A model generated the notes under the pieces. It made no database searches, was not told the origin of the DNA, and saw only the letters and a program-made list of their open reading frames with translations. The position numbers and the translations under genes were made by a program. Below, in pieces: positions 35,601-46,697 of a stretch of DNA of 64,000 bases. This DNA is from Eucalyptus grandis (Eukaryota > Streptophyta > Magnoliopsida > Myrtales > Myrtaceae): assembly GCF_016545825.1 (NCBI RefSeq), contig NC_052618.1, positions 45,578,196-45,642,195 on the forward strand, written 5' to 3'. Position 1 is the first letter of the stretch, and the number at the start of each line of letters is the position of its first letter.

Positions 35601-36459
35601 CCACTTCCATAACTCAACAGCCACCTTTCTTGATTTCCTAGCTATGTTCAAAGGATTGCTTCTATCTTTTCCCCAAGCTTCATGGATGACTTCTTTGCAT
35701 CATGTTCATCAAGCCAAAATGCCTCAAACCTGAACATTCTCCTTCTATTTGTTGTGTTGGGCTCCAATGTTAAAATCAATGGGCAATGATCTGAGCCAAT
35801 GGCGGGTAATACAAAGACTTATGCATTCTGAAATTGAACTCTTCATGCTGGATTACATAGGGCCCTATCAAGTCATTTCTTTAGTAGCTCGCTTCCTTCT
35901 TAATTGTTGGTTCATGTATATGCGCATCCCTTACTTACGATATCCATTAAGGAACAAAAGTCCATAAATTCATGAAAGGCTACCATTCTATATCTAGCCG
36001 CCTCCCTTCGGCCAACTTTCTCCCATTGATATAGCATTTCATTAAAATCTCCTATGCAAAGCCAATGAAGATTGTTAGAGTAATTGATTGAATGCAATGT
36101 TTGCCATAAGCGTAGTCTCTCCTAAAATATAGTGGAAGCATGTAGGAAAGATATCCTCATTGATTGTCCACTACTAAGGACTTTGTAAGTAATATCGATA
36201 AGTTCCCAGAGCTTCCTTTCAATTCCACTTCAACTTCATCGTCCCACATAAGAACTAATCCTCCCACTATTCCAATTGGATTTATAATAATAGAATGATT
36301 AAAACCTAAGCTTCTTCTTACTCGGTGAACCATGTTTTCACTGTTTTTGGTTTCCATAAGAAAAATCAAGCTGGGCTTTTCATGAGCTACTAAGGCTTTA
36401 AGGTACTGAATTGTCAAGAGAATGCCCAACTCTTGACAATTCCAGCTTAGGACCTTCAT
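32654..36459 (-). pseudogene. LINE ORF2 remnant (endonuclease, RT, RNase H)
   Basis: ORF2 starts MKVLSWNCQELG at 36459, an AP-endonuclease N-terminus; GDFNEM follows near 36050. The RT domain spans about 35095-34000, with LIPKVTNPKDITQYRPTSLCN, SGRQIQDNIF, RGIRQEDPLSPYLF and the catalytic LLFADDTIFF near 34410. GGLGFRDLADFNKAML lies near 33860. A zinc-binding zf-RVT region (CAICSQQPKMVEHLFLLC) is at about 33120-33200, and an RNase H domain (KINVDSSWY) near 32820. The chain is split into at least eight open pieces. Confidence 0.8.
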
Positions 36460-36479
36460 TTGTGCTTTTGTGACTTATT

Positions 36480-37681
36480 AAGGTTAGCCACCAAAACCAT
36501 CCTTTGACCCTTTCCCATTGGTGTGTCTAGAAGAAACTCATCGTCAAGCAGTTGAATCGATGGGGTCCTCTTTTCGTAAGGATTAACTCTCTTTTGTATT
36601 TTTGCCACAGGTGTTTTGAGACCACTCTTAGTTTTCTTCAACCAATCCTTCCCTTTTTCTTGGTCGCTTGAGGTGAGTAACGTGATTTGAGTTAGTTGAA
36701 CACGTTTCCCCCCTTTTTTGCAACATATAATCATCCATTGTCACATCTTCTGCATGTTCTTTATGTTGGGCCTTTGGTGTAATCACAACTAAGGCTTTAG
36801 GCCCTTGATATTTCTCCTTTACATCCTCCGCTTCGGCCATGATAGGAGTCTCTAGGATAGTTTCCTCATCCTCTTGTGGTAGGTCTACTTTTTCATAAAA
36901 TGTTCCTAGAAAGGACTAAATTCCCTTACTTTCGCTCTCAGCCATGAGCCATATCTCCTCGGTTTATCTTGAGGCAATCTCGATTCCTCATAAGGTATTT
37001 CTTGGCAAAAAGTAGCATAGTGCCCAATACGGCCACATGGATGACAAAAATGCGGTAACATTTCGTACTTGAAATCCAACCATCATTTCTTACTGCCTAA
37101 ATCAACATAGTACCTGTTTTAAGAGGACTCGAGAGGTTCGGGTTAACTTTTGCCTTGCTGATTTTGTGCAAACTATTGTTTTTGGCTTCTATTCTCACCT
37201 CCTCCACTCTTCCCATTTTAGAAGCTATACTCTAAATAGAGTCCTCATTCATTCGAGCTCTAGGTAGCCCTAAAATATGCACCCAAAATGCAGTATGTGT
37301 GAACTCGTAACAATGCTCAGGTACATCGGGATCTCCTTCCAACAACACAAGAAGATTACTTGTGAAAGACCATGGACCCGTCTTTAAAACTCTTTTTTTA
37401 TTCTCTACCAATTCAAACATAAAGGAGAATAAACCCTATTCTATAATCTCACATTTTATAGTCTCATAAACTTTCCATGCTTTCTTCATTGTACTACAAA
37501 ATGCTTGAAAATTTACATTCAGTTTAGAATAAAGCTTTCCATAGATGATGAGTTCACTTTCCAGTTTTTCTTTCTCAGGGATAGTTGGCTCTAGCTTTGT
37601 CACATCGTCTTCTGACCAAAGATCTCCCATTTTCCTGCATAATGCCACAAGTCTAATTTGGTTTTCTTGGGTTCTTTCCAT
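36480..37681 (-). pseudogene. LINE ORF1 remnant (DUF4283 and zinc knuckle)
   Basis: The piece at 37436-37681 and the next at 37232-37420 (VLKTGPWSFTSNLLVLLEG, then HTAFWVHILGLPRARMNED) correspond to the DUF4283 domain of plant LINE ORF1. A CCHC knuckle (CHPCGRIGHYATFC) lies at about 37010-37060. The basic C-terminal part runs to about 36480. This protein binds element RNA in the family. Several stops and frameshifts separate the parts. Confidence 0.75.
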
Positions 37682-38042
37682 TTCCGAGCAAGTTCTCTCA
37701 AAACTTTGGTTGTTCGAAGATATTGATTTTTGTGGATATATGGGCAGGGAAAAGAGTGAATGGAGCTCTATAGGTGAAATGACGATTTTCTGCGACTTCT
37801 AATTTTGGTTTATCTAGGTATGAATTAATAGTGTGCTAGGTTTCACAGGTGGTTTAAAGCTCAATCGGTGGTAGGGGGTTGCAAGTTTTGGGTCTTGGTT
37901 CGTTTGGGTTTAGTTTTGGGTCGATTGTGAGCTTTGAAGTCCATTTTCAAGATCTGGGTTTGGCTTTGGCGCAAGGGTTCTATGATGGAGACAATGCAGG
38001 AAGATGTCTAAGGAAGATTAAGTGACAAATTTTTGGACCTAC

Positions 38043-38276
38043 CATCAGCAAAAGTCTAGCGCCTTTCTAAGCCCAGAGATTCCCAAGTACCATTGACCAA
38101 TTCTACTTTTAGAATATCTTGAGGCATGATTATTGGGAATAGGATGCATTCTCTCCGGTAGTTACCATAAACCTTTTTTTTTTTTTTATGAAAATACCAT
38201 ATACCTCGTCAGCTGGTAATTTTTACTTCAATTGACGCTCCAATTGACCTTCTAATGGATTCAATGATTGTGCCAC
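38043..38276 (-). pseudogene. MLP copy 3, exon 1 (stop codons and insertion)
   Basis: Exon 1 of an MLP gene with the normal donor (GATG|GTAGGT at 38043/38042). The start codon reads GTG (38274-38276) where copy 2 has ATG. The frame is then broken by an in-frame TAA, by a short T-rich insertion (about 38160-38185) and by another stop near the end. The promoter block upstream (38290-38580) is well conserved with copies 1 and 2. Confidence 0.72.
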
Positions 38277-38289
38277 GTTCTCTCTTTTA

Positions 38290-38976
38290 GCTTGGGGGAA
38301 AAAAAAGCTTAAGGAAACTATATAGAGAAAGTGTATGTTGTAGCTAGACCGTGCAAATGAGCAGCTAGCATCAAAGCCAATTTATAGAGATGCTTGGGCC
38401 TTTTGGTTAGTCGATTTTATCTTTCTCGAATCGCTCATGCCCAAAACCTCCTATGATGGGGTGCATTAACTAGTGTCAGATGCACCGGAAACGAAACTCA
38501 CTTACAATAATGATGGTGTCATGAGTGATGATGGTGTCATAAGTGATGATGTCCATGATCGTTGACACGTAAATTTTAACTAAATATTTAGAATTAAACT
38601 GCATGAAAAATTAGGGATCAATTCGGCCCTAACAAAAAATGATTTTCGCATCACATAGGTATTAATATTGTTTGCATTGATTAAGTCTTATTTTTTTATA
38701 TTAATTTCCTTTATTTTATTTCATATCAGAAAAATAACAATTATTTTTTAAAAAATTCAAAAAAGGGCCTATGGGGGCTGGGCGTGTAGGCGGGCTGAGC
38801 CTTCGCGCCCAACCCCCTTTCTTTTCTTTCTTTCACCCGTGCGGGCTTAGGCCCATCTAGCCTCCTCTTTGCCCTCACGGTACGGCTTGGCTCGGCCCCT
38901 CCTTCTTCCCTCTCCGCCTTCGCAACTCACGCATGGCGATGACAACACGTGCGAGGATGGCCTACGACAGAGAAAG
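38290..38976. other. MLP copy 3 promoter remnant and Copia target flank
   Basis: 38290-38580 matches the upstream regions of the other MLP copies, including the TATA motif near 38380. 38760-38960 is more GC-rich with no recognised gene. The Copia element was inserted at 38977. Confidence 0.5.
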
Positions 38977-39199
38977 TGTTGAATGAGTTAATTTCCCTTT
39001 GGTTTGTTTTTCATGTGTTAGTAGTTTGTTCATCAATTCTCCTATTATATGGTGTTGTTGCTGTACATGTTAAGTTAGCAGGCTGTGGTAGTTATTTGTT
39101 GGTGTAAAGCCTATATAAAGGCTATGGTGTCAGTCTTATAAATATTGAGTAGACAATTCCTCTTCCTTTGTGTGCGTCTCTCATTCTTATATTTCAATA
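38977..39199 (+). repeat. Copia 5' LTR
   Basis: 223 bp, TG start; the end reads ATA where the 3' LTR has ACA. A TATA-like 'cctatataaagg' (39110-39121) is the probable promoter. The 3' LTR lacks about 15 bp near the middle ('tagtagtttgttcatc' region). Confidence 0.9.
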
Positions 39200-39200
39200 G

Positions 39201-39212
39201 TGGTATCAAAGC
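39201..39212 (+). promoter_or_regulatory. Copia primer-binding site
   Basis: TGGTATCAAAGC, one base from the LTR end, matches the initiator-methionine tRNA primer site usual for plant Copia elements (TGGTATCAGAGC) except for one base. Confidence 0.85.
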
Positions 39213-39385
39213 AAGGGGAGGATGAAAAGTGTGTGTTTGAGTGCTGTAAAAAGGTGAGAACCAAAAGAGAGCTTTTTGTAGTGAGTACTGTTGTAGCAGT
39301 CAAAAGAACGTCTTGCAGCAAGCTATTTTCATTTTTAGCAGCAGTAGGTTGCTTCAATATTGGTTATATTTTTGCAGTAGCAATA

Positions 39386-41100
39386 ATGGCCTCGGCAACA
39401 TTCGGACAACTAGTTAATCCACGCTTTGATGGTCACTATGATCATTGGAGCATGTTAATGGAGAATTTTCTCAAGTCTAAGGAGTATTGGGATGTTCTTA
39501 CCTTAAGAGTTGCCGAACCTAAAGAAGGTGCCGTGTTGACAGCATGAAAAAAAAAACAGCTTTGGATGCATCAAAATTGAAGGATCTCAACGCCAAAAAC
39601 TACATTTTTAAAGCAATTGATAGATCCAATTTGGAGACAATTCTTTGCAAGAATACCTCCAAGCAAATATGGGATCCGTGAAAAGGAAGTATCAAGGCTA
39701 AGCAAGAGCAAAGAGGCAGAGGCAGTAGCTTCAAATGCTTTGTTCGGAGTTCGAAATGATATGAATGAAGTCGGGAGAGACAATCACATATTTATTCTCT
39801 TGAACAATGGCAATTGTTAATAAGATGCGGATTCATGGCAACAAGACGGAGGATGTCACCATTGTTGAAGAGATTTTTTTATCTTTGACACTAAAGTTCA
39901 ACTTTGTTGTTTGTTCCACAGAAGAAGCCAAGGATATTGAAGAACTTTCCATTGATGAGTTACAAGGATCCTTGTTAGTTCATGAACAAAAACTCCTACA
40001 TTAAGAGATGGAACAGCAAGCTTTAAAGGCCTCAACTAGAGATCATTCTTTGGTTGCGTTTGGGAACCACTTTGCAAAGCCCTTTGGGGGTCCAAAGCCC
40101 ATTTGCCCAAATATTAGGTGTTTACGAATACCCAATAAACTCACATTCAAGGAATGCTAGCATTCCAAAGGATGAAAGCCCAAGGCAGTTCCTAGGCTGC
40201 CTTGGGCCTTCAGCATTCTCGAAATGCCCATGCCACTGTTCATGAACTACTACTGTTCATCTTCTTCTCTGGCGGCATAGACAAGCTCGAGAGGCTGACG
40301 AGGTCACGACTAAGGTCGGCAAGGTCGCGGTGACCGTCACCGGTTAGCTGCACGACCTCGGCGAGTCGCGGCCACTGCCTACAAGTCACGCAACCAAGCG
40401 AGTCGCATCGTTGCGACCCGGATCTGGTCGCCGGAGGTCGCGCGACCTCACCACGACCAGATCTGGTCGCCACGAGGTCGCGCAACCTCCGGCGACCAGA
40501 TCTGGGTCGCATCGGTCGTCGCTAGGTTGTGTGACCTCCGGCGGACCCTCGTTGGAGGTCGCCTGACCCTAAGGCCGGTGCTGGTGAACTTTTTTATTTT
40601 TTTGATAATTTTTATTTTTTTTGTTAGTCACCAAAGTTCTTTGTAAATGTAATTACCCAAACACCATTTTACTCAAAGGTACTTACAAAGGGCTTTCAAA
40701 CTATAATTTACCAAACACAGTTTGCATTTTGGAAAACACCTTTAACATAAAGGTTTTTGCATTTTCCTAAAGACTTTCTCCAAAAGTTTTCCTAAATGCA
40801 CTTTTTATCAATTGCAAGAGCGAATAGAGGAAGAGGCAGAGGAAGAGGGAACACCGATCACAACAGCTTCAACTTCGATCAAAAGTTTGAAAGCCATTCC
40901 TATTGTGATCCTCAAGGGAAAGGAAGAGGTCGTGGAGGATGACATTCAACTAGTTTTAGGCTAAAATCAGCAGACAAATCCAAAGTGGAGTGTTTCGGAT
41001 GCCGTAGGTATGGACATTACAAATATGAATGTCGAACTAATTTGAATAGACAAAGTGCGGAAAGAACGAACTTCGTAGAAAAAGAAGAAGTATCTCTTTT
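39386..41100 (+). pseudogene. Copia gag with zinc knuckle, split by a MITE
   Basis: Gag begins MASATFGQLVNPRFDGHYDHW at 39386, the usual Copia gag (UBN2) N-terminus. It is interrupted by a stop near 39545 and frameshifts, and continues in pieces to about 40050 (SIDELQGSLLVHEQKLLH). After the inserted element the RGRGRGRG linker resumes at about 40816. The CCHC knuckle CFGCRRYGHYKYEC is at about 40990-41031. Non-functional. Confidence 0.8.
40052..40802. mobile_element. MITE-like insertion in Copia gag
   Basis: Foreign sequence between two parts of gag. The ends GGTTGCGTTTGGGAA and TTTCCTAAATGCACTT are imperfect inverted repeats. The core (40250-40580) is GC-rich. It contains a strong inverted repeat around 40425-40508, with 'cagatctggtcgcc' and 'ggcgaccagatctg' arms separated by 'gaggtcgcgc' palindromic sequence. 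The exact boundaries and target duplication could not be fixed. Confidence 0.55.
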
Positions 41101-41432
41101 GATGGTTTGCCATGAGAAAGAAGAAACTCAACCAAACATGTGGTATCTCAACACTAGCTATTATAGCCACCACATATGTGGAGACAAAAAGATGTTTTCT
41201 GATTTAGATGAATCGTATCACAACACCGTGAAGTTTGGAGACAATTCTATTGTGTTTGTAATGGGGAAAGGAATTGTGGCAATTCATTCAAAAGGGACTT
41301 CGGTACAAACCATCTCAAATGTATTGTATGTCCTAAATTGAAGACTAATCTACTAAGTGCCGGTCAGCTACAAGAGAAGGGATATGTAATCTCTATTAAA
41401 GGTGTGATTTGTAGAATCCAAGATGAGAAATC
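41101..41432 (+). pseudogene. Copia protease region
   Basis: It shows the Copia protease context NMWYLNTSYYSHHICG, then NVLYVLNLKTNLLSAGQL. Where active enzymes have D-S/T-G this copy has N-T-S, so the catalytic aspartate is lost. A stop (TGA at 41340-41342) lies within the NVLYVLN-LKTNLLSAG stretch. The reading ends at the Ogre insertion. Confidence 0.72.
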
Positions 41433-41437
41433 AAGTT

Positions 41438-44413
41438 TGTTGACACCTATTTTTAGCAAATCTAGGAAAATAAGGAAAATAAAAATTGCATTGGAACAAA
41501 TAAAAGGAAAAAATGAAAAATAAATGGAGGAAATTTATTTGATTGATTATGCATGGAAATTTGAAATTTTGATGAGCATTCGGATTTCGTTAAATGCGAA
41601 AGTAATTTAAAAATCAAGTGAATAAGAGGCAAGAATTTTGCAAAATGGAAGAAATCGAGCGAATCGGCTGATTGCGAAATCATGCTCGATTTACAGCCTT
41701 GATTTAATGCGACGGAAGATGGAAACTCGAAAAATGCCATATAAAGCGGCTGTTCGGAATAAGTATAAAAAGGGAGTTTCATTTTTCGTATGAGGGGAGG
41801 CTTCTCTGAAAAAAATTGAGAAAAAAAAAAAAAGGAGAAGGAGGAGAAAATTTCTTCTGCAGAAAGTGCAAAAGAAAAAAAAAAATTGCAAAAACAAAGA
41901 AGAAAAGAAAAGTCGAAACGTGAGAGAAAGAGTGGGAGAGAAGAGAAAAGTAAAAACAGTAAAGGTTGATTTGACCTTTACTATTCATCATCTTCTCCAA
42001 ATCCGCGCATCACCCGTGCGCTGCAACTCGCGGAGACCCGACGCCGGAGCTCCGACGAAGCCCGCCGCTCCTGACGATCGCCGAGCGCCACCCACCATTG
42101 CACCACCGCTGCTCCTGACCTCGCACCGCACCCCGACGACCGCGCTCTCGCCCTCGCCGACGCCGCGCCGTTGCAACACCCCTGCTCTGTCCGCGACGCC
42201 GCCCGTTGATCTCCAAGCTCCGCCGCGCCTCCGCACCACCACCGGTTCGCTCGCCCCCGGCTCCACCCGACACCGGCTCGCGCCGCCCCGACGCCGCTTG
42301 GGGCTGAAGCCCACCGCGACCAACAGCCCAAAGATCACACCGACGCCCTGCCACCGGTCTCGCCGCTCCCCACGAGCATCGCCGCGCCTCCGCCGGATGC
42401 CGTCGCTGCCCCGCCGACGCCAAGCGTCGCCCGCCCGCGCATCTGCTCGGAGCTCGACGCCGCCGCGTCTCGCAACCCGCGACCAGCGCCGAGCACGGCC
42501 CAGCCTAACGCCGGCAACTCCGGATCCGCTGCCCGACGTCGCCGGAGCCAGCACCGTCACTTGCCTCAGCCCAACGCACCCCAGCCGGAGCCGCGCCACC
42601 GCGACACCTCGCCACTTCCGCGACCCGAGCGCCCCAACTCCACCTTAGCCCGTGCCGATCCGCTCGACGCTACTGGGTTGCCGCGCCAAGCACCTCGCAA
42701 CGTTGGCACCATCCCCGCTGCTTTGCACCATCGAGCCCGACCACCACCGAGCCCGACGCTCCACCTTGCCTCGCGCGACCCGCAAGCCCCTCGCCGCCGA
42801 CGTGCCGTCCCGGTGCCTCGCCGGACCTCCGGTCAGCCATCCTTGGCTGGACCCCACGATCGCCAAGCCCAATAAAAAAAAAAAAAAAAAACAAGAGAAA
42901 ACACATTAGGTAGTTTTCTTTAGTTTATTTTATTTAATTTATTTTACTTTTATCTTGTTTCTTTAGTATAATTAGTCTTTAGTATATGATTAGAAATTCA
43001 ACATATTACCTGATTCGCAACCGCGCCAGATTTTTTTATTTCATCTATAAGGCCTTAGATGAAATAATTAATTAAGCGGGAATAAAATTGATATTTTGAT
43101 CTTTAAGGCTTAAGATCAATTTATCGATTTTATCAGCGAAATATTATCCTTTGATCTGAATGATGTCCTTGGTTTAGCTTGTCATGATCGCTTTGTTTAT
43201 CTTGAAATGTGTTTCAGTTATAATATTGCATGTTTTAGGGTTTACATATTTAGAATAGGAATCTTATTTCGAATTTTAAAATAAAAAAATAAAAAAAATC
43301 AAATCAATCAACTTAGGTTGCTAGATTTTTAATTTGGATTGCATGTTTAATTACTTGGCAATTACTAATTTCGAAATTAAACAAAGACAAAAAAATCATC
43401 ATATACATGTCATGTAGTGTTAAAGCATATTCTGCGTCATTGCATATTAAGACTAAATTGCACTTAGTTCAATTCTAGATAATATTTTTTTCTTAATTTG
43501 TCATAAGTTTAGGTATTTTTAGATATATTGCATTTTAAGATTATTTAGGTTAAGATAATGTTTTAGTTTAAATTAGGATTTGGCCCAACCTAATTCCTAA
43601 TATAAATTAAATAGGATCTTAATCTAATTAGGTAATTTTCACATTTTACCTTAAAAATACAAAAAAAAATGGCATAGGTTAAATTAGATTTATTATTTAT
43701 GATAAAATGCATTCTTTTAGGAAAGAGAAAAAAATGTCATATGCACATCATTAGGGCTAGATTCACTGGGATGCATGTCATTTAGTATTTTTGCTAGGCC
43801 TATTTAATTAGAAATTGCATGTCATTAGAATTAGGTCATTTAGTTAATATTGCATTGCATATTGCATGATTTTCATTAAAAAAGTGAAAACAAATAAAAA
43901 AGGAAATTGCGTGTTAATTAGAAACCATATCTAGGGTTGTTGATGCGGTTTTTAACTTAACATTGCAGATGCTTTCGTTGCTTTGAGGTAAGTGTTTGCA
44001 ATTTATTTATTGTTTATCTGGGTGTTAAATTGGTGGATTGCGCACCCGCATGATCACCTCACATGTTAGGAAAATAGATTTAAAATCAATTTAAGCTGCT
44101 TGCAAAAACATTTTTTGAAAATAAAAGAATGGTACCGAAAGGGCATTAGAGAAATCTAGTGTAACCAAGTCCCCGTACCCATAATCTCTAGTTCGTAGGA
44201 AGAAAGTAAAACTCCCATTACTTTACTTGGGTTTCTAATCGACTCACCAAAAAATAGATTAGTGGCGACTCTTAGATAAAATCTATCTGCATGTTAAGAA
44301 TTTGAACCTAAGTCGCGAATTGGTATGGGCTTGGGAGAGCCCGAGTTAGGTCTAAGCTTAATAATCCATTAGCCAAATTTTAGGTGGTTTACCCAAAAAA
44401 ATTGGTCGCGACA
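41438..44413 (+). repeat. Ogre 5' LTR
   Basis: Starts TGTTGACACC, ends GGTCGCGACA. A TATA box (TATAAAAA, 41764-41771) places the transcription start near 41795, so U3 is only about 350 bp and R-U5 is very long. A purine-rich stretch (41815-41955) precedes a strongly GC-rich, CpG-rich block (41990-42880), then AT-rich sequence. Long open frames in the GC block have no recognised domain. A candidate mini-exon lies at 43969-43987. Confidence 0.93.
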
Positions 44414-44416
44414 GCT

Positions 44417-44435
44417 TGGCGACTCCGCTGGGGAC
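44417..44435 (+). promoter_or_regulatory. Ogre primer-binding site
   Basis: TGGCGACTCCGCTGGGGAC begins three bases after the LTR, the position and sequence type of Tat/Ogre primer sites. I believe these pair with an arginine tRNA but could not check the match. Confidence 0.72.
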
Positions 44436-45121
44436 TTGTGTTAAAACACTTAGTGGACTTAGGCCAATTTTCTTCTTTTTGAAAAATGTTTTTGTTTAGC
44501 AGCGAGGATCCCAGGTACGTCCCTAACATTTAAGGTGTTAAATGTTTTTGCAGATTGGGAGGTATAAGGGGAAGTGTTTGTTAACCTCTGTTTTGTAGGG
44601 AGGTGAAGGAATGTATGGTTTATTTTCATGAACGAAGTGTTGCTTGATATAAACTGTCGTGCATGCTTTGCATCTTGCACTACACTTTTGCACACACAAC
44701 CTGCTGCCGGACCTGGGCTGCACTAGGATACATAGGATGGTATTGAGTTGGATACGACTTCGACCGCGAGGCCGCGTAGTAGAGGTTGCCCAACTCAATC
44801 CCGAAAGTTTTTCTTGGTGTCAAGAATGTTTACCTCTACCCGCGAGGCTGCGTCGCATTGGGGTATCATTCTCGACTGAGCCGGAGTTAGGAGGACTTGA
44901 CTTGGTATGCGAGGCTGCAACTAAGTCATCCCACCCTTTTAACTCCACTTTGCTAAGCCTGTCTAGATAGAAATCGAGCCCCACACTTCATGCGTTTGTC
45001 TATGTGGTTGCTTTAATCGTATGGTAAAGTAAGCTCACTATCCTTTACTCTTGCAATTTATTTATTTACGTATTTGGTTGGTCCATGACATTAGGTTGGT
45101 CGAGTCCTGATCTATAAACAA

Positions 45122-46444
45122 ATGGGAAAATCCGACATTCGATTCGTGCCGGCACCAAAGACTGAACTCAAATCATGGTGGGATCGTCTAGGCCATGAGG
45201 GCCAAAGCTATGTAGAGAGCAGACTCGGTCGCCTTGTTCCCCTCCTTGACGTTGATGTCCAGAGTGGCGTCATGCAAGCACTTGCTCATTTCTGGAGCCC
45301 CCAAACATCAACGTTTATATTTGGTAAACACGAGCTGACTCCGACTCTTGAAGAATACAGCATTGCCATAGGAAAACCCTTGGAATTGGAATTAATAAAT
45401 CCACCCATCGGACTAGAACCAGAATCAATTTTGTCAGATTTTCTTAAGATGGATAAGAATTTGATAAAAAGAGTGCTGAAAGATAATTGTCTTGCATGTC
45501 CTTTTTCTTTCCTAAATCAGATTTTTGCTAGTGCTAACACTCTCTTAAAAAGTAGGATTTTCCTCCTAGCTTTTTTCGGACTTGTTATTTTCCCTCTTCG
45601 TAAGGGCGCCATTAATCCTTCCATCGCATGGGTGGTCAAACAAGTATGTGCTAGGATTAGTTTTGTCAATACTATTCTAGCTGAAACATTTTTGTCACTC
45701 ACCCGGTTTAAGGAAGATGAAGATAAAACCTTTCGTGCACCAATTGAGCTTTTACAAATCTGGTTCTTTTCTCACATGAGTAAGATCAATATTCGCATGA
45801 ATATTATTAATGTCACTGATTTCCATCATCCCATCGAAGTATTTAAAAATCATCAGGATCGAACTCCAAATCTTTCTTACTCAAAATGGGTCAAATTATT
45901 GAAAAATCCGAATACCAAGATTTTCCTATGGCATGCTAAATGGTTCAAAGTCTCCAAAGCACGTCTCTCTCATGGGGATGATGAACCGATCCCGCTATTG
46001 GGGATCACCGGTGTCACTTCCTACTACCCACTCCGAGTGGCTCGTCAATATCGAGTTATGCAAGATCTACCGCCCCCTCTCAAGTTGGGTTTGTTCCAAG
46101 CCCAGTTCACTGCTAAGGATGGCGATCACAAGAAGGAACTCCGCTGTATCGAACAAGCTTGGATTGCATGTCGCCAACAAAGGTTGAGCTTACCTGAAGA
46201 TGAGCTCGAGGGGAAGGAAAAGACTTACTACGCCACAGCTCGATACATCCGTCAGCACAAGATTCCGACCGAGTATCTCCCAAAAGTGCCAAATGTGACC
46301 GAGAAGCCCACTCAACAAGCGGAGCTTAATCATCACAAGAGGAAGATTGAAGAGCTTGAAGAGCAAGCTAAGAAAGACGCTAAGGAGAAGAGGCAATTAC
46401 GTCGAGTGTTGGCTTTCCATATGTTTATAGATCAGGCCAAATAA
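45122..46444 (+). CDS. Ogre extra ORF1 (DUF7745-type), intact
   Basis: 440 codons, uninterrupted. It lies between the primer site and gag, the position of the additional ORF unique to Ogre-type elements. Recognisable stretches are MQALAHFWSPQTSTFIFGKH and LTPTLEEYSIAIGKPL near residues 50-85, a hydrophobic IFLLAFFGLVIFPL near 145, then IWFFSHM and FLWHAKWF. The C-terminal 50 residues (AELNHHKRKIEELEEQAKKD and on) are charged and likely coiled coil. I recall this family as DUF7745, related in style to plant mobile-domain proteins; its function is unknown. It is intact although gag and pol carry breaks. Confidence 0.8.
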   Translation: MGKSDIRFVPAPKTELKSWWDRLGHEGQSYVESRLGRLVPLLDVDVQSGVMQALAHFWSPQTSTFIFGKHELTPTLEEYSIAIGKPLELELINPPIGLEPESILSDFLKMDKNLIKRVLKDNCLACPFSFLNQIFASANTLLKSRIFLLAFFGLVIFPLRKGAINPSIAWVVKQVCARISFVNTILAETFLSLTRFKEDEDKTFRAPIELLQIWFFSHMSKINIRMNIINVTDFHHPIEVFKNHQDRTPNLSYSKWVKLLKNPNTKIFLWHAKWFKVSKARLSHGDDEPIPLLGITGVTSYYPLRVARQYRVMQDLPPPLKLGLFQAQFTAKDGDHKKELRCIEQAWIACRQQRLSLPEDELEGKEKTYYATARYIRQHKIPTEYLPKVPNVTEKPTQQAELNHHKRKIEELEEQAKKDAKEKRQLRRVLAFHMFIDQAK

Positions 46445-46697
46445 AGTGGCTTGAATCTATTCGGTCTTTTTACTTTAACCTAATGTTTAGGAAGTTGAGT
46501 CGTTTACTTGATTAGTTTAAGATTTTGCAAGCTCTTTACATTATTAATGTCAAAAACAATTTCATTAATGAATAAAACCAGTTAGACTTTCGTCATGGAC
46601 CGACATGTTTTATGTGAAATGCTCATGTGTATTCATATCACATTAGGTGGTGACGGATCCTCTACGCTCACCCATCATCACACGATTAAGAGCAAGA

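Larger units (their letters stand above)
32246..38015 (-). mobile_element. L1-type LINE with RNase H, decayed, in MLP copy 3
   Basis: A near full-length non-LTR retrotransposon on the minus strand. The 3' end is marked by an A-rich tail (T-rich at 32249-32283 on the plus strand). The 5' end is close to 38015, where MLP intron sequence resumes. Order along the element: ORF1 (about 37681-36480), endonuclease, reverse transcriptase, zinc-binding domain, RNase H. Every domain is broken by stops and frameshifts, so it is an old copy. I did not find a clear target duplication. It separates exon 1 (38043-38276) from exon 2 (30551-30645) of MLP copy 3. Confidence 0.85.

Noticed and set aside
41866..42648. 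Long proline- and arginine-rich open frames in the 5' LTR (and 56702-57625 in the 3' LTR, both strands)
   Set aside because: They are open in several frames at once because of GC-rich composition, differ by frameshifting indels between the two LTRs, and show no domain.
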